DNA of 64,000 nucleotides from CAG-826 sp964504595 (GTDB lineage Bacteria; Bacillota_I; Bacilli_A; RFN20; CAG-826): contig CAZDEE010000006.1 of assembly GCA_964504595.1 (NCBI GenBank), positions 5,520 through 69,519 on the forward strand. The letters are read 5' to 3'. This document shows, one piece after another, positions 8,680-17,968 of the stretch. The notes under the pieces are model-generated. The model was not told the origin of the DNA, made no database searches, and saw only the letters and a list, made by a program, of their open reading frames with translations. The position numbers and the translations under genes are program-made. Numbering within the stretch: position 1 is the stretch's first letter; every line of letters begins with the position of its first letter.

Positions 8680-8991
8680 TTAAAGTTTAATATCGATATC
8701 GACACCACTTGGAAGGTCAAGACGTTTTAATACATCAATTGTTTCCTTAGTTGGATTAACGATATCAATTAATCTCTTGTGTGTTCTAATTTCGAATTGT
8801 TCACGAGCATCTTTATATTTGTGAACCGCTCTTAAAATTGTGTAAACTTGTTTTTCCGTTGGGAGTGGAATAGGACCCACAACTTTGGCCCCTGACTTAA
8901 TAGCAGCGCTCACAATCTTTTCAACTGAAACGTCAAGAATTTTGTGATCATATGCTTTTAAGCGAACTCTAATCTTTTTTGCTTTAGCCAT
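8680..8991 (-). CDS. rpsJ: 30S ribosomal protein S10 / NusE
   Basis: S10 is both a ribosomal protein and, as NusE, an antitermination factor partner of NusB. The 103 aa begin MAKAKKIRVRLKAYDHKILD and contain VVGPIPLPTEKQVYTILRAV and the loop DAREQFEIRTHKRLIDI. It is the first gene of the operon, preceded by an AGGAGG site and the leader described separately. Confidence 0.97.
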   Translation of the reverse strand: MAKAKKIRVRLKAYDHKILDVSVEKIVSAAIKSGAKVVGPIPLPTEKQVYTILRAVHKYKDAREQFEIRTHKRLIDIVNPTKETIDVLKRLDLPSGVDIDIKL

Positions 8992-9116
8992 GAATGTTTC
9001 CTCCTTTTGTCTAAATCAGGCTTAGACGTCGCTCTGCACGAATTACCTGATATCACCATTCATGACAACGCTTTTGGGTGTATCAGCAACCTCGCACTTC
9101 TACGCGGACGTTAACA
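8992..9116 (-). promoter_or_regulatory. structured 5' leader of the S10 operon
   Basis: About 125 nt lie between the predicted transcript start and rpsJ, and they are less AT-rich than other intergenic DNA here. The sense strand carries several self-complementary pieces, including a six-pair stem GTCTAA/TTAGAC (9009-9027) ending a few bases before the ribosome-binding site, and a TGATATCA palindrome. No uridine run of a simple terminator is seen. By analogy with other ribosomal operons this may be an autoregulatory RNA (L4 or S10 ligand). I cannot assign it to a named family. Confidence 0.5.
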
Positions 9117-9122
9117 TTCAAA

Positions 9123-9151
9123 ATGATATCAAAGGGAGTTCAATAAGTCAA
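9123..9151 (-). promoter_or_regulatory. sigma-A promoter of the S10 operon
   Basis: On the minus strand TTGACT (9151-9146) and TATCAT (9128-9123) are separated by exactly 17 nt. An A/T-only stretch directly upstream resembles an UP element. A start near 9116 would produce the leader above. Confidence 0.85.
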
Positions 9152-9216
9152 CATATTTTTAAAAATATTTTTACTTTTTATATATGAAATATAAAAACGT
9201 AGCCACATATAGCAAA

Positions 9217-9236
9217 AAAACCGCTTGAAGCGGTCT
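9217..9236 (-). terminator. terminator after the fructan operon
   Basis: On the minus strand ACCGCTT/AAGCGGT pairs around a short loop and is followed by a run of seven T. It sits between the end of the ABC ATPase gene and the S10 promoter. Flanking sequences (TATAGC.../...GCTATA) can extend the stem. An A-run on the other side suggests weak activity in both directions. Confidence 0.85.
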
Positions 9237-9273
9237 TTTCATGTATTTTTGCTATATATTTCAAAAAAACAAA

Positions 9274-11163
9274 TTAATCTACTTTTTTAAATTTTATTTC
9301 GTTTGGATCAACAAATAATTTAAGCTTTCCTTTAACAAATATCGATACTTCCTTATTAACGATTGCGGAAATATATCCGTGTTCAAAACTATTGTCTTTA
9401 GCGTAAACAACTTTATTATCCCCTAAAACTTCTTCATTAATAGGATTTATCGCAAATGCATTCTTTTTTTCTAACCTTGTGCTAGGAATTCTAAACGCTT
9501 TATTTGAAATTGATATTTCATATCTTCCTGATTGAATATTACTTTCAAAGCATTCTTTATCATATACGATAGTTTGACCCGCAACTACAATTTTGACTTT
9601 ACCCTTCTTAACAATAACATTTCCTATAGTTTTATTTTCAAAAAATGGATATTTTGTTTTAACAATATTCTTAGTATCTTTCTCACGAATAGTGAAGTCA
9701 TCTTTTTTAATATAAATAGTTAATTCACTGCCTTCTTCTAATTCAAGATTCGTATTAAGAGGCAAACGAATAACAAATGGTTTGTCTTTAATTATTTTAT
9801 TTATATAAACTATTTTTGACTTACCACTTTCAACAACAAAATCAACCTTACCTGTTAACGCTACACTTTCTTCGATAGGTTCAATAGACACCTTTAAAGG
9901 AGAAACGCCAACCAAAACATTTCTATCGGTTCTATAATCTGGATTTATATTCATAGCATCATCAAATTTTATATCTTGGTTAGATAATGAAATGCTATAA
10001 CCTTCTTCATTAAATGAAATACGACTATCAAAGATATTTTCTTCTGGAAGTCCAATAATTCGTTTCGTTGTTTCTTTATCAAAAAGATGTACACGATTTA
10101 TATTGATGCTTAAATATATTGAATCTTCTCTATCAATTGCATTTTTATCTCTAGTTGAAATAATGATATCTTCGGTTCTTCCGTTCATTGTGGTGTATAA
10201 AACAGTTTCACTACCAAGCATTTCATAATAATGAATATCTACTGGAGCAAAATTATAACTTTCTTTATCGGTTAAATATAAATCTTCCGGCCTAATACCA
10301 AGAACAACTGTCTTACCAATATATTCACGATTAATCAATTGATTGTTAATTACTTTTCCTAAATCAATCTTAACATTTGTATCATTCTCTAAAGTTGCAT
10401 ACAAAGAACCATTTTCTTCACTTAAAACCACATCAAATAAATTCATTTGAGGTAATCCTAAAAAAGTTGCAACAAAAATATTTCCTGGTTCATCATATAA
10501 ATTTTTTGGTGAATCAATTTGTTGAATATATCCATCTTTCATAACTACAATTTTACTTCCCATTGTCATGGCTTCTGTTTGGTCATGAGTAACATAAATA
10601 AAAGTAGTTTTAACTCTTTCATGAATTTTAATAATTTCTGAACGCATTTGCACTCTTAATTTAGCATCTAAATTAGATAAAGGTTCATCTAAAAGAAATA
10701 CTTTTGGTTCTCTTACAATTGCTCTTCCTAAAGCAACCCGTTGTCTTTGACCCCCAGACAAAGCTTTTGGCTTTCTAGATAATAAATGGGTAATTCCTAA
10801 TATTTCTGCAGCTTCATTAACTCTTTTATCAATTTCTTGATTATCCATTTTAATTTGTTTTAATCCAAAAGCCATATTATCATATACAGTCATATGAGGA
10901 TATAACGCATAATTTTGGAAAACCATAGCTATATCGCGGTCTTTTGGCTCTAAATCATTAACTAATTTACCATCAATATAAAGCGATCCTGCCGTAATTT
11001 CTTCTAATCCTGCGATCATTCTAAGAGTGGTTGACTTACCACAACCAGATGGACCAACAAATACAACAAATTCATTATCAGAAATATCTAAATTAAAATC
11101 ATTAACCGCTTTAACTCCACCATCATAAACTTTATAAACACTAACAAGTTTTACATCTGCCAT
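9274..11163 (-). CDS. sugar ABC transporter ATPase with long C-terminal extension (MsmX/UgpC class)
   Basis: This ATPase powers carbohydrate uptake, most likely for the fructo-oligosaccharide permeases encoded upstream. Walker A GPSGCGKST, the ABC signature LSGGQRQRVALGRAIV, Walker B VFLLDEPLSNLD and the H-loop YVTHDQTEAMT lie in the first ~230 residues. A TOBE-like region follows to about residue 370, the usual protein end. Here the protein is 629 aa, with roughly 260 extra residues of beta-rich, Lys/Ile-rich sequence that may be a second and third TOBE/MOP-like domain. The ATG at 11163 (MADVKLVSVYKVYDGG) was chosen over an upstream in-frame ATG because it matches family starts, has GAGGAG upstream and avoids overlapping the preceding gene. 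Last gene of the operon. Confidence 0.85.
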   Translation of the reverse strand: MADVKLVSVYKVYDGGVKAVNDFNLDISDNEFVVFVGPSGCGKSTTLRMIAGLEEITAGSLYIDGKLVNDLEPKDRDIAMVFQNYALYPHMTVYDNMAFGLKQIKMDNQEIDKRVNEAAEILGITHLLSRKPKALSGGQRQRVALGRAIVREPKVFLLDEPLSNLDAKLRVQMRSEIIKIHERVKTTFIYVTHDQTEAMTMGSKIVVMKDGYIQQIDSPKNLYDEPGNIFVATFLGLPQMNLFDVVLSEENGSLYATLENDTNVKIDLGKVINNQLINREYIGKTVVLGIRPEDLYLTDKESYNFAPVDIHYYEMLGSETVLYTTMNGRTEDIIISTRDKNAIDREDSIYLSININRVHLFDKETTKRIIGLPEENIFDSRISFNEEGYSISLSNQDIKFDDAMNINPDYRTDRNVLVGVSPLKVSIEPIEESVALTGKVDFVVESGKSKIVYINKIIKDKPFVIRLPLNTNLELEEGSELTIYIKKDDFTIREKDTKNIVKTKYPFFENKTIGNVIVKKGKVKIVVAGQTIVYDKECFESNIQSGRYEISISNKAFRIPSTRLEKKNAFAINPINEEVLGDNKVVYAKDNSFEHGYISAIVNKEVSIFVKGKLKLFVDPNEIKFKKVD

Positions 11164-11167
11164 AATC

Positions 11168-12055
11168 CTATTTCTCCTCTTTATATAAACCTTTTTGATC
11201 GATATCTTTTTGATATCTTCTATTGATAAATTTATCAAAAATATAAATCGAATATAAATACCACACTAATGCCAAAATCGAAAATCCAATTAACGCTAAA
11301 ACGATTAGCCATACTAATTGGACAAAAGCAATTTGAACAATTAAATAAATTAACATTGGAACAACGCTAATTAATAAAACAAGCAAATTCTGTGGTAATA
11401 AAACACTACTAAATAGAAACGAATTCTTTAAATAACCTTCGATACTATTTTTATAAATTTGAGCTTGAGTCATCATAAATAAAGATGCTGAAATAACTAT
11501 TATTAAACATATTATTAAAATAGTAATAAATGATATTTCAATAATACGATTAACATCTACTAAATTATAAAAATATATACTTGACATCGTAATAAAAAGC
11601 ATCATTCCTAACATTAATCCTGATAACAAAGATACTTTAAAATTATCTTTAACGCCTTTTATAAAATCACTAAATAAAAATATTCCTTCATTCCAACATA
11701 ATTTTTTAACAACTTTAAAAGTACCACCTAAACCAATAAACGCAATTATAATTAAGGGAATCATAAATAAATATAAAATGACATTTAAGGAAAAACTTCT
11801 CTCTAAAAGAAGTGCTTCATTTCCACTCATTTCTGGTGGTACTGTATTAATAAAAGCGTTAAAAACAATAAACCACACTAATGCTGGAGCAACAAAAACA
11901 AAAGTTAATAAACTAAGAATAATCATCGCTGAATAACGATGCTTTAAAATATCAAGAAATTGTCTCTTTCTTGTTTTAGGTAGTTGTGCTTCTATAAAAG
12001 GAGCGTCACTTTCCTTTCCAACAATCAATTCTCTAAGTTTATCATTTATACTCAT
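11168..12055 (-). CDS. YesL/DUF624-like multi-pass membrane protein
   Basis: A 295-aa protein with about six hydrophobic segments (for example near residues 45-70, 95-115, 140-160, 170-195, 215-240 and 245-270). The layout and the company it keeps (LacI regulator, sugar kinase, ABC ATPase) match the YesL (DUF624) family found next to carbohydrate ABC transporters; the family's biochemical role is not established. A second protein of this type is at 47604-48380 in the beta-glucan cluster. It starts one base after the fructokinase gene ends and runs into the ATPase gene with a 4-nt gap, so co-expression is likely. Confidence 0.6.
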   Translation of the reverse strand: MSINDKLRELIVGKESDAPFIEAQLPKTRKRQFLDILKHRYSAMIILSLLTFVFVAPALVWFIVFNAFINTVPPEMSGNEALLLERSFSLNVILYLFMIPLIIIAFIGLGGTFKVVKKLCWNEGIFLFSDFIKGVKDNFKVSLLSGLMLGMMLFITMSSIYFYNLVDVNRIIEISFITILIICLIIVISASLFMMTQAQIYKNSIEGYLKNSFLFSSVLLPQNLLVLLISVVPMLIYLIVQIAFVQLVWLIVLALIGFSILALVWYLYSIYIFDKFINRRYQKDIDQKGLYKEEK

Positions 12056-12056
12056 A

Positions 12057-12980
12057 TTATTTTAAAGCCTCTTTAATACTTTCTTCATTAGGAAATGCAT
12101 CAATAGCCCCATATCCTAAAGTAGTTAAAGCGCCACATACATTTGCGTATTTAAAAATCTTATCTAAAGTAATCTCATCTAGTTTTTCATTTTCATCCAA
12201 TTGCTTTAATACACCGGCAAAAAAAGCATCGCCTGCACCAGTTGTATCAATAGGTTTAACTTTAACACTCTCTATAATATTAAAGGCACCATTAAAATAA
12301 TAAGCACTTCCTGTCGCACCTAAAGTAACACAAATTAATTGATCTTTCTTTGCTAAATTACGAAGTTTATCTTCTAATTTTTCACCAAAAGAAAACATTT
12401 CTAATTCTTCTTTAGAAAATTTTATAATATCAGCTTTATCAATAAATTCACGATATATTTCAACAGCAGTATTAGAATCTTTATATATATCATCGCGGAA
12501 ATTAACATCAAAACTAACTATTTTATTCTTTTTATGCGCTAAATCAAAAATATTTCTTGCAAATAATCTTCCTTTTTCTTCACTTAACATTAAAGATCCA
12601 ACATGTATAATTTTATAATCATCAATAATATCACTATCATATTCATCAAGGTTTAATTGATAATCTGCCGTGTTTTTTCGATGAAAGCAAAAATCTCTTT
12701 CACCATTTTCATCTAATTTAACAAATGCTAAAGTAGTGTTAAAATCATCATCCTTAACAATTAAATTTCTAACAAATCTTTGATTTAATGAATGACGATA
12801 AAGAAAGTCACCTTGTAAATCATTACCAACTTTTCCTAAAAAAGATGATTTACCGCCTAACTTAGCAATTCCACAAGCTACATTATAAGGCGCTCCTCCA
12901 GCAAAAGCTTTATAACAAGTTACACCATTATCATTACTACCTATTAAATCAACTAAAATTTCTCCTATTGAAAGAATCAT
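12057..12980 (-). CDS. scrK: fructokinase, PfkB/ribokinase family
   Basis: Cytoplasmic kinase, 307 aa, expected to phosphorylate fructose released by GH32 enzymes. The N-terminal GE(I/L)LVDLIG sugar-site segment and FAGGAPYNVACGIAKLGG are present; the catalytic DTTGAGDAFFAGVL motif (anion hole and base Asp) lies near residue 250. Family members also act on other sugars, but neighbouring GH32 genes point to fructose. GGGAGG precedes the ATG, and the gene follows lacI by 12 nt. Confidence 0.85.
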   Translation of the reverse strand: MILSIGEILVDLIGSNDNGVTCYKAFAGGAPYNVACGIAKLGGKSSFLGKVGNDLQGDFLYRHSLNQRFVRNLIVKDDDFNTTLAFVKLDENGERDFCFHRKNTADYQLNLDEYDSDIIDDYKIIHVGSLMLSEEKGRLFARNIFDLAHKKNKIVSFDVNFRDDIYKDSNTAVEIYREFIDKADIIKFSKEELEMFSFGEKLEDKLRNLAKKDQLICVTLGATGSAYYFNGAFNIIESVKVKPIDTTGAGDAFFAGVLKQLDENEKLDEITLDKIFKYANVCGALTTLGYGAIDAFPNEESIKEALK

Positions 12981-12992
12981 TAAAAAGCCTCC

Positions 12993-13955
12993 CTAAGCAG
13001 TTTCTCCTTTCACAAAAGTAGATGGAATAACCACTAATTTCTCACATGGTTCACCATTTATTTTGTGCATTAACTGCTCTACAATTGCATGTGCAATCTC
13101 TACAATATTTTGTTGGCATTTTGTAAAAACAGGATGATACACTAAATCATCTATCATTCCATCATAAGCAATTATTTTTAAGTCTTCTGGTACTTTAATA
13201 CCTTTAAAAACCGCTAATTGGTATAAAGAATTCGCCATTATATCACCGGAAGCAAAAATTGCATCTACATCAGGATATAATTCTAAAAATTTTAAAGCGT
13301 ATTTGGTTTCTTCACCATGCTCAAAATCCTCATAAATATAGACTGGTTCTTGACCTATTTTCTTCATAACATCTAAATAGGCATCTAAACGCTTTGAAAC
13401 CTCTGATTTAACACGAGGTTTTCCTCCAATAAAACCTATTTTTTTAGCTTTACAACTAATTAAATATTCTAACGCTTCTACCGTAGCGTCATAATTATTT
13501 GAAGTAATGCAAGGTATATTCTTACCTAAATGACGATCAAATGTAACAAGTGGCAATGATTGATCAACATATTCATGAACATGGTGAGTGATAAATATAA
13601 TACCATCAACTTGATTTTGACCAATCATATCCAAAAGTTTTAATTCTTTTTCTTTATTTCCTTGTGATTGAACAATAATTAAACGAATGCCTTTTTGATA
13701 TAAGTCTTCTTCAATTGCATCAGCAATTTTTGAAAACATTGGGTGAGAAATAGTCGGCACAAAAAGGGCAACAACGTTTGAACGACTATATTTTAAAGAA
13801 CGTGCCATTTGATTTGGCTTATAACCAATTTCTTCAATTGCCTTTAAAACCCGTTTCCGCACTTCTTCAGAAACATATCCATTATTATTTAATACCCTTG
13901 AAACAGTTGTTTTTGAAACTCCTGATCTTTTTGCAACATCGATAATACTTGCCAT
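12993..13955 (-). CDS. LacI-family regulator of the fructan operon (ScrR-like)
   Basis: 320 aa. The N-terminal helix-turn-helix (IIDVAKRSGVSKTTVSRVLN) and hinge helix (YKPNQMARSLK) are followed by a periplasmic-binding-like sensor domain (residues 60-320). Its location inside the operon suggests autoregulation. The likely target is the AAGCGCTT palindrome between the -35 and -10 boxes of the operon promoter at 27299-27327; the effector would be fructose, sucrose or a phosphorylated form. Both operator and effector are inference. Confidence 0.85.
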   Translation of the reverse strand: MASIIDVAKRSGVSKTTVSRVLNNNGYVSEEVRKRVLKAIEEIGYKPNQMARSLKYSRSNVVALFVPTISHPMFSKIADAIEEDLYQKGIRLIIVQSQGNKEKELKLLDMIGQNQVDGIIFITHHVHEYVDQSLPLVTFDRHLGKNIPCITSNNYDATVEALEYLISCKAKKIGFIGGKPRVKSEVSKRLDAYLDVMKKIGQEPVYIYEDFEHGEETKYALKFLELYPDVDAIFASGDIMANSLYQLAVFKGIKVPEDLKIIAYDGMIDDLVYHPVFTKCQQNIVEIAHAIVEQLMHKINGEPCEKLVVIPSTFVKGETA

Positions 13956-13980
13956 ACTTTTCTCCTAAAGTTATTTTGTC

Positions 13981-13997
13981 AGGGCAAAAATTGCCCT
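13981..13997. promoter_or_regulatory. intercistronic hairpin before lacI
   Basis: A perfect 7-bp inverted repeat AGGGCAA/TTGCCCT with a 3-nt loop lies between the surface-protein gene and the lacI gene. No T-run follows on the minus strand, so it is more likely an RNA-stability or processing element than a terminator. Confidence 0.5.
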
Positions 13998-14011
13998 AAC
14001 ATTATAGATTT

Positions 14012-15691
14012 TTAATTTTTCTTAATTTTCTTCTTACATTGAATATAATAATACATTACTGAAATTGACGCAAACCATATTACCATAACAATAAGTAAAC
14101 AATTGTTTTTATTTTGAAGTGTTGAAAATAAAATATTTTGAGATAATGAAGGTGCTTTATTATTTTTTTCATTAATTGCGGTTAAATAATCAATCGTATC
14201 TTTAATTGTACTTTCTGAAGTTAATTTATAGTTATTAATAAATTCCGCATCCACGCCTTGAAATCCATTATATGCATTAATCAACTTGTTAAATTCTGCA
14301 TCATCAGCAGCAATATTACATAAGCCACTATTAGAAAGATTATCTTTCATATTTTTAACAAAATCAAAGATATTGGTCTTTGTATTTGTCGCGTTAACTG
14401 CAGCAATCCTAATATTTTCTTCATTATAATCTCCATAAATATGGTTAACATAAGTATCAAGTGAAGAAAATTCTGGTTTTGTTTCATAATAAGTGACAAC
14501 ATTATCTAAAACTAAATGTCCCCAACCACCATCTCTTGTATCATGAAATTCAAGATACATTTTTGCACCGATAAACGGCGATAAATCTAGTAAATGTTCA
14601 GTCATTGTCGCTAATCGGCAACCATCTTTTACACGTGGGAATTCAACATCTGCAAAAGCGGCATTTTGTGCTTCTGCTAAAACCGCTCCATTTTGTGCTT
14701 TAACAACAACTTTAGCTTCATTTCCCGCCATTCTGAAGGAAATAAAACCACTTCCACCTAAAGTAAAGGTTGTAGAACGAATACCAAATCTTTGATTTTC
14801 TGAAATTCTTTCAAAGCCACTAAAGAAATAATTGCCATTTTTGTTAAATGGAATTGCTTCCGCCCAAAATGTATTTGACGCATAAACTGGATTCTTTCCT
14901 GGATTTCCTCCTTCAAATTCTGGATAACAATCACTTGTAAAATTCCAGCCTTTCATATCGCCTGATTCAAAATCAGGATTAACAATATAATTAGTTTCAC
15001 CTAAAATAGGTAAGACATAATTGTTATTATATACTTCTAAAGTTCCATTTTTACCTGCTTCATCCTCAGTTTCATTAGTAATCATTTCCTTATGTGCATT
15101 AAAGGAATTAATGACTTCTTGAGCTGTTTGACTTGTTTTAATTTCATCAATAATAAGTGCACCAAAGCCATTTTCTTTTAAATCAACTATTTCAAAATGC
15201 ATTGAATGACCTAAACGAGATAAATCAACTTGTCTCCAAGTATAGACCATATTCCACGCTCTTGAAGGATCGGCAAAATAATTATTATTGATGATAAGTA
15301 CAGTCTCATTATTTGAAGTTTCATCAACTAAACGAACATAACCAGCATCACTATTTCCGCCTAAAAGCATCGATATATAGCCTTCACCGCCTAGAGTAAA
15401 TGAAGGTGAATGTAAAGTACCTTTTAATCCTTCATTAACTTCACCACATAAAAACTTATCGACACTAAAGAATTTACGAGTTGTCCAATATTTATGGTTA
15501 CTATCACGTATTTCACCTATATTATCGCCTGTCCAGCTAGTTAAATCATTACTAAAGTCGCCATTTTCCATATAAATATTACTAAACTCAAATGCATGGG
15601 CAACTGAATTTGCCTTAGCGTTATCTTTAGAAGAAAACGCTAAAGCACAAACAGAAAGGATTAAAAGTGTATATATAAATTTTTTATTCAT
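14012..15691 (-). CDS. membrane-anchored surface protein with two carbohydrate-binding-like modules
   Basis: 559 aa. An N-terminal signal (MNKKFIYTLLILSVCALAFS) and a C-terminal hydrophobic helix followed by a basic tail (KKKIKKN) predict a protein tethered by its C-terminus; no LPXTG is seen. Two homologous ~165-residue modules occupy about residues 40-195 and 235-405. Each starts N(G/P)DFxxxxxxW and ends in a DE(I/V)xxxYE-like strand; shared phrases are SPSFTLGGEGYIS/STTFTLGGSGFIS and LATM. The same module occurs three times in the next upstream gene and once at the N-terminus of the GH32 lipoprotein at 19445-21514. This suggests a non-catalytic fructan-binding role. The fold resembles CBM-type beta-sandwiches by pattern only. 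Confidence 0.6.
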   Translation of the reverse strand: MNKKFIYTLLILSVCALAFSSKDNAKANSVAHAFEFSNIYMENGDFSNDLTSWTGDNIGEIRDSNHKYWTTRKFFSVDKFLCGEVNEGLKGTLHSPSFTLGGEGYISMLLGGNSDAGYVRLVDETSNNETVLIINNNYFADPSRAWNMVYTWRQVDLSRLGHSMHFEIVDLKENGFGALIIDEIKTSQTAQEVINSFNAHKEMITNETEDEAGKNGTLEVYNNNYVLPILGETNYIVNPDFESGDMKGWNFTSDCYPEFEGGNPGKNPVYASNTFWAEAIPFNKNGNYFFSGFERISENQRFGIRSTTFTLGGSGFISFRMAGNEAKVVVKAQNGAVLAEAQNAAFADVEFPRVKDGCRLATMTEHLLDLSPFIGAKMYLEFHDTRDGGWGHLVLDNVVTYYETKPEFSSLDTYVNHIYGDYNEENIRIAAVNATNTKTNIFDFVKNMKDNLSNSGLCNIAADDAEFNKLINAYNGFQGVDAEFINNYKLTSESTIKDTIDYLTAINEKNNKAPSLSQNILFSTLQNKNNCLLIVMVIWFASISVMYYYIQCKKKIKKN

Positions 15692-15712
15692 AAATAAATT
15701 TCTTCCTTTTCA

Positions 15713-17968
15713 TTATAAAGTATTAATAGCTTCACTATAATTTAAAACAACATCATTATAAGAGTCAGTTGAAGCAATATATTCTCTTACAGTATCTTTC
15801 ATCGTTGTATAATCTGGTGCAGTTTCATAATAAGTAACAATTTCATCAAAGAATGCAACAGACCAGCCACCAATATTTCCTAAATCCGATATTTCAATAT
15901 ATAAATTTTGATTTAAATATTCACTTAAATTAGCAACATATCCATTCATTGTCGCTAATCGACAACCATTTGATATACTTGGGAAGTTTACATCGGCAAA
16001 TAAATTGTTGCGATAATCAGCAATTAATTCTCCATCTGCGGTATAAACTTTAACCGCGGAGGCAGCACCACCCATTTTAAAAGAAATATATCCACTTCCA
16101 CTTAAAGTGAAAGTTGTTGAACGTAAAGTATAACCTTCTGGTTCTGAAGGACATGCGGTCCATCCATTAAAGAAATATTCACCAGATTTATTATATGGAA
16201 TTTGTTCAGCCCAGAATGTTGTATCAGAATTAATTGCATCATCTGTAACAACGTTTCCGCTTACTATTGTCCAACCAGTTAAATCACCGGTTTCAAAACC
16301 GCCATTAGTAATTTGATTATCATAAACAATATCATTCTTTACAGTAACTTTAATTACGCTTTCGCTCGATTGCTCGTAATTATCTGTGACTTTAATTGAA
16401 ATATAATAATCGCCATCTTTATCAAAGTTAAATGAATTATAATCAACTTCTGTAAGTAAATTGTTACCTAATTTAGCACTAACAATTGAACGACTTAAGT
16501 CATTTGTGGCAGTGTAGTCATCACTTACTGTCACTTCGTTAAGTAATCTGTTTAAATCGACATTATTTGTTGGCGCCATTTCCTTAACTAAAGCATAGCC
16601 ATTTTCTTCCTTAATTGTTGGAGCATTGCCCGCTAAAGGATAAGAATATCCTCCATTATATAGAGCAATATAAGCATCTTTAGCAACTGAATCTTCTTCA
16701 TATGTTGCCGTTTTTAACGCAGTAATTTCATCTATAATATCTTCTTTAGATAAATTAATCTTAAAATCATCAACGACTATTGCTTTAAAGCTATCTTCTG
16801 ATTGACTTTCATCAACAATTAAGAAATAAAGAACTTTTCCTTTACATGCTGTTACATCAACGAAAACTTCGTGCATATTAAGTGACATCTTAGGATCAGA
16901 AAATTCTTTATTTGTTACACGAGCGACTTCAGAATTAGTTTGAGCATCAATTATAGAAACATAAGCTGTTGAGAATTTTGCACCACCAATTCTAAAGGAT
17001 ACGTATTTATTTCCTTCAGTATTTTCAATAGTAAACTTTTCAGAACGCATTTTTCCAATCCGATTTTCTGTACCTTCGACTTTAAATCCGTTTAAGAAAT
17101 AATTGCCTTCTGCATAGAATTGTCTTTCACCCCAGAATGTATTTGCTGATTCTTCAATAAAATCTTCATTTAATGCATCTCCTGATAAAACTTTCCATCC
17201 AGTTAAATCACCGGTTTCAAAACCGCCATTACGTAATGAAGTTGATGTTTCATCTTCTTCAAATGGTTTTTCTTCATATTGCTTTAACTCATCTTTACGA
17301 AGATTAATTACTTCATTTTTTTCTGATGCATTTTGAATAATTCTAAAATCATCAAAATTAACGTAGGAATAATCAGTTACTTCACTATTAGTGTCCTCAT
17401 CAACAACGACAATCTTAATGATTTCATCAATATATTCTGATAAATCAACATATTTTTGAACCATTTGGTCAGTACATGTTGTTCCATTAAAATCATCATT
17501 ACCAATTTTATCAACCTCGACATCTCCTCCATTAGCCTTAAATGCTAAAGGTTTATCACTACCATCTTTATAGAATTGAATATAAATTTTTGAAGTATCT
17601 TTAGCGGCCCCCATTTTAAATGATACATATCCTAATCCACCAAGTTTAAAATAATCACTTTCTAATTTACCTGTATAAGATGGTAAACTGCTTTCAATTC
17701 CAGAAAAGAAATATGTTCCAACTTTTCCAGCTTCAATTCCATTAACAGTTGTGGCATTAGTAACATTATCTGGTGAAAAAGCTCCTAGTCCTTTGTCAGA
17801 CCATCCTTCGATCTTCTCACCGATACCACTTTCAAAGCCACCATTAAGAATTAAATTATCATGAAATTCCGTTTTAGTATTATTTTGACCATTTCCACAA
17901 CCTGCCAACATTGTAAAAGCAGTTAACGACAAACAACTACACAACAATATTTTCTTATTTGTTTTCAT
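15713..17968 (-). CDS. surface lipoprotein with three carbohydrate-binding-like modules
   Basis: 751 aa lipoprotein with signal and lipobox (LAGC, Cys near residue 24). Three copies of the module described for the downstream gene lie at about residues 38-220, 240-420 and 550-725; modules 2 and 3 both begin NGGFETGDLTGW. Between modules 2 and 3 is an Ig-like segment ending GDYYISIKVTDNYEQSSESV. No catalytic motif is visible. The gene overlaps the end of the cytoplasmic GH32 gene by 14 nt, so it is translated from the same message. A fructan-binding role is inferred from context and from the GH32-linked copy of the module. Confidence 0.65.
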   Translation of the reverse strand: MKTNKKILLCSCLSLTAFTMLAGCGNGQNNTKTEFHDNLILNGGFESGIGEKIEGWSDKGLGAFSPDNVTNATTVNGIEAGKVGTYFFSGIESSLPSYTGKLESDYFKLGGLGYVSFKMGAAKDTSKIYIQFYKDGSDKPLAFKANGGDVEVDKIGNDDFNGTTCTDQMVQKYVDLSEYIDEIIKIVVVDEDTNSEVTDYSYVNFDDFRIIQNASEKNEVINLRKDELKQYEEKPFEEDETSTSLRNGGFETGDLTGWKVLSGDALNEDFIEESANTFWGERQFYAEGNYFLNGFKVEGTENRIGKMRSEKFTIENTEGNKYVSFRIGGAKFSTAYVSIIDAQTNSEVARVTNKEFSDPKMSLNMHEVFVDVTACKGKVLYFLIVDESQSEDSFKAIVVDDFKINLSKEDIIDEITALKTATYEEDSVAKDAYIALYNGGYSYPLAGNAPTIKEENGYALVKEMAPTNNVDLNRLLNEVTVSDDYTATNDLSRSIVSAKLGNNLLTEVDYNSFNFDKDGDYYISIKVTDNYEQSSESVIKVTVKNDIVYDNQITNGGFETGDLTGWTIVSGNVVTDDAINSDTTFWAEQIPYNKSGEYFFNGWTACPSEPEGYTLRSTTFTLSGSGYISFKMGGAASAVKVYTADGELIADYRNNLFADVNFPSISNGCRLATMNGYVANLSEYLNQNLYIEISDLGNIGGWSVAFFDEIVTYYETAPDYTTMKDTVREYIASTDSYNDVVLNYSEAINTL

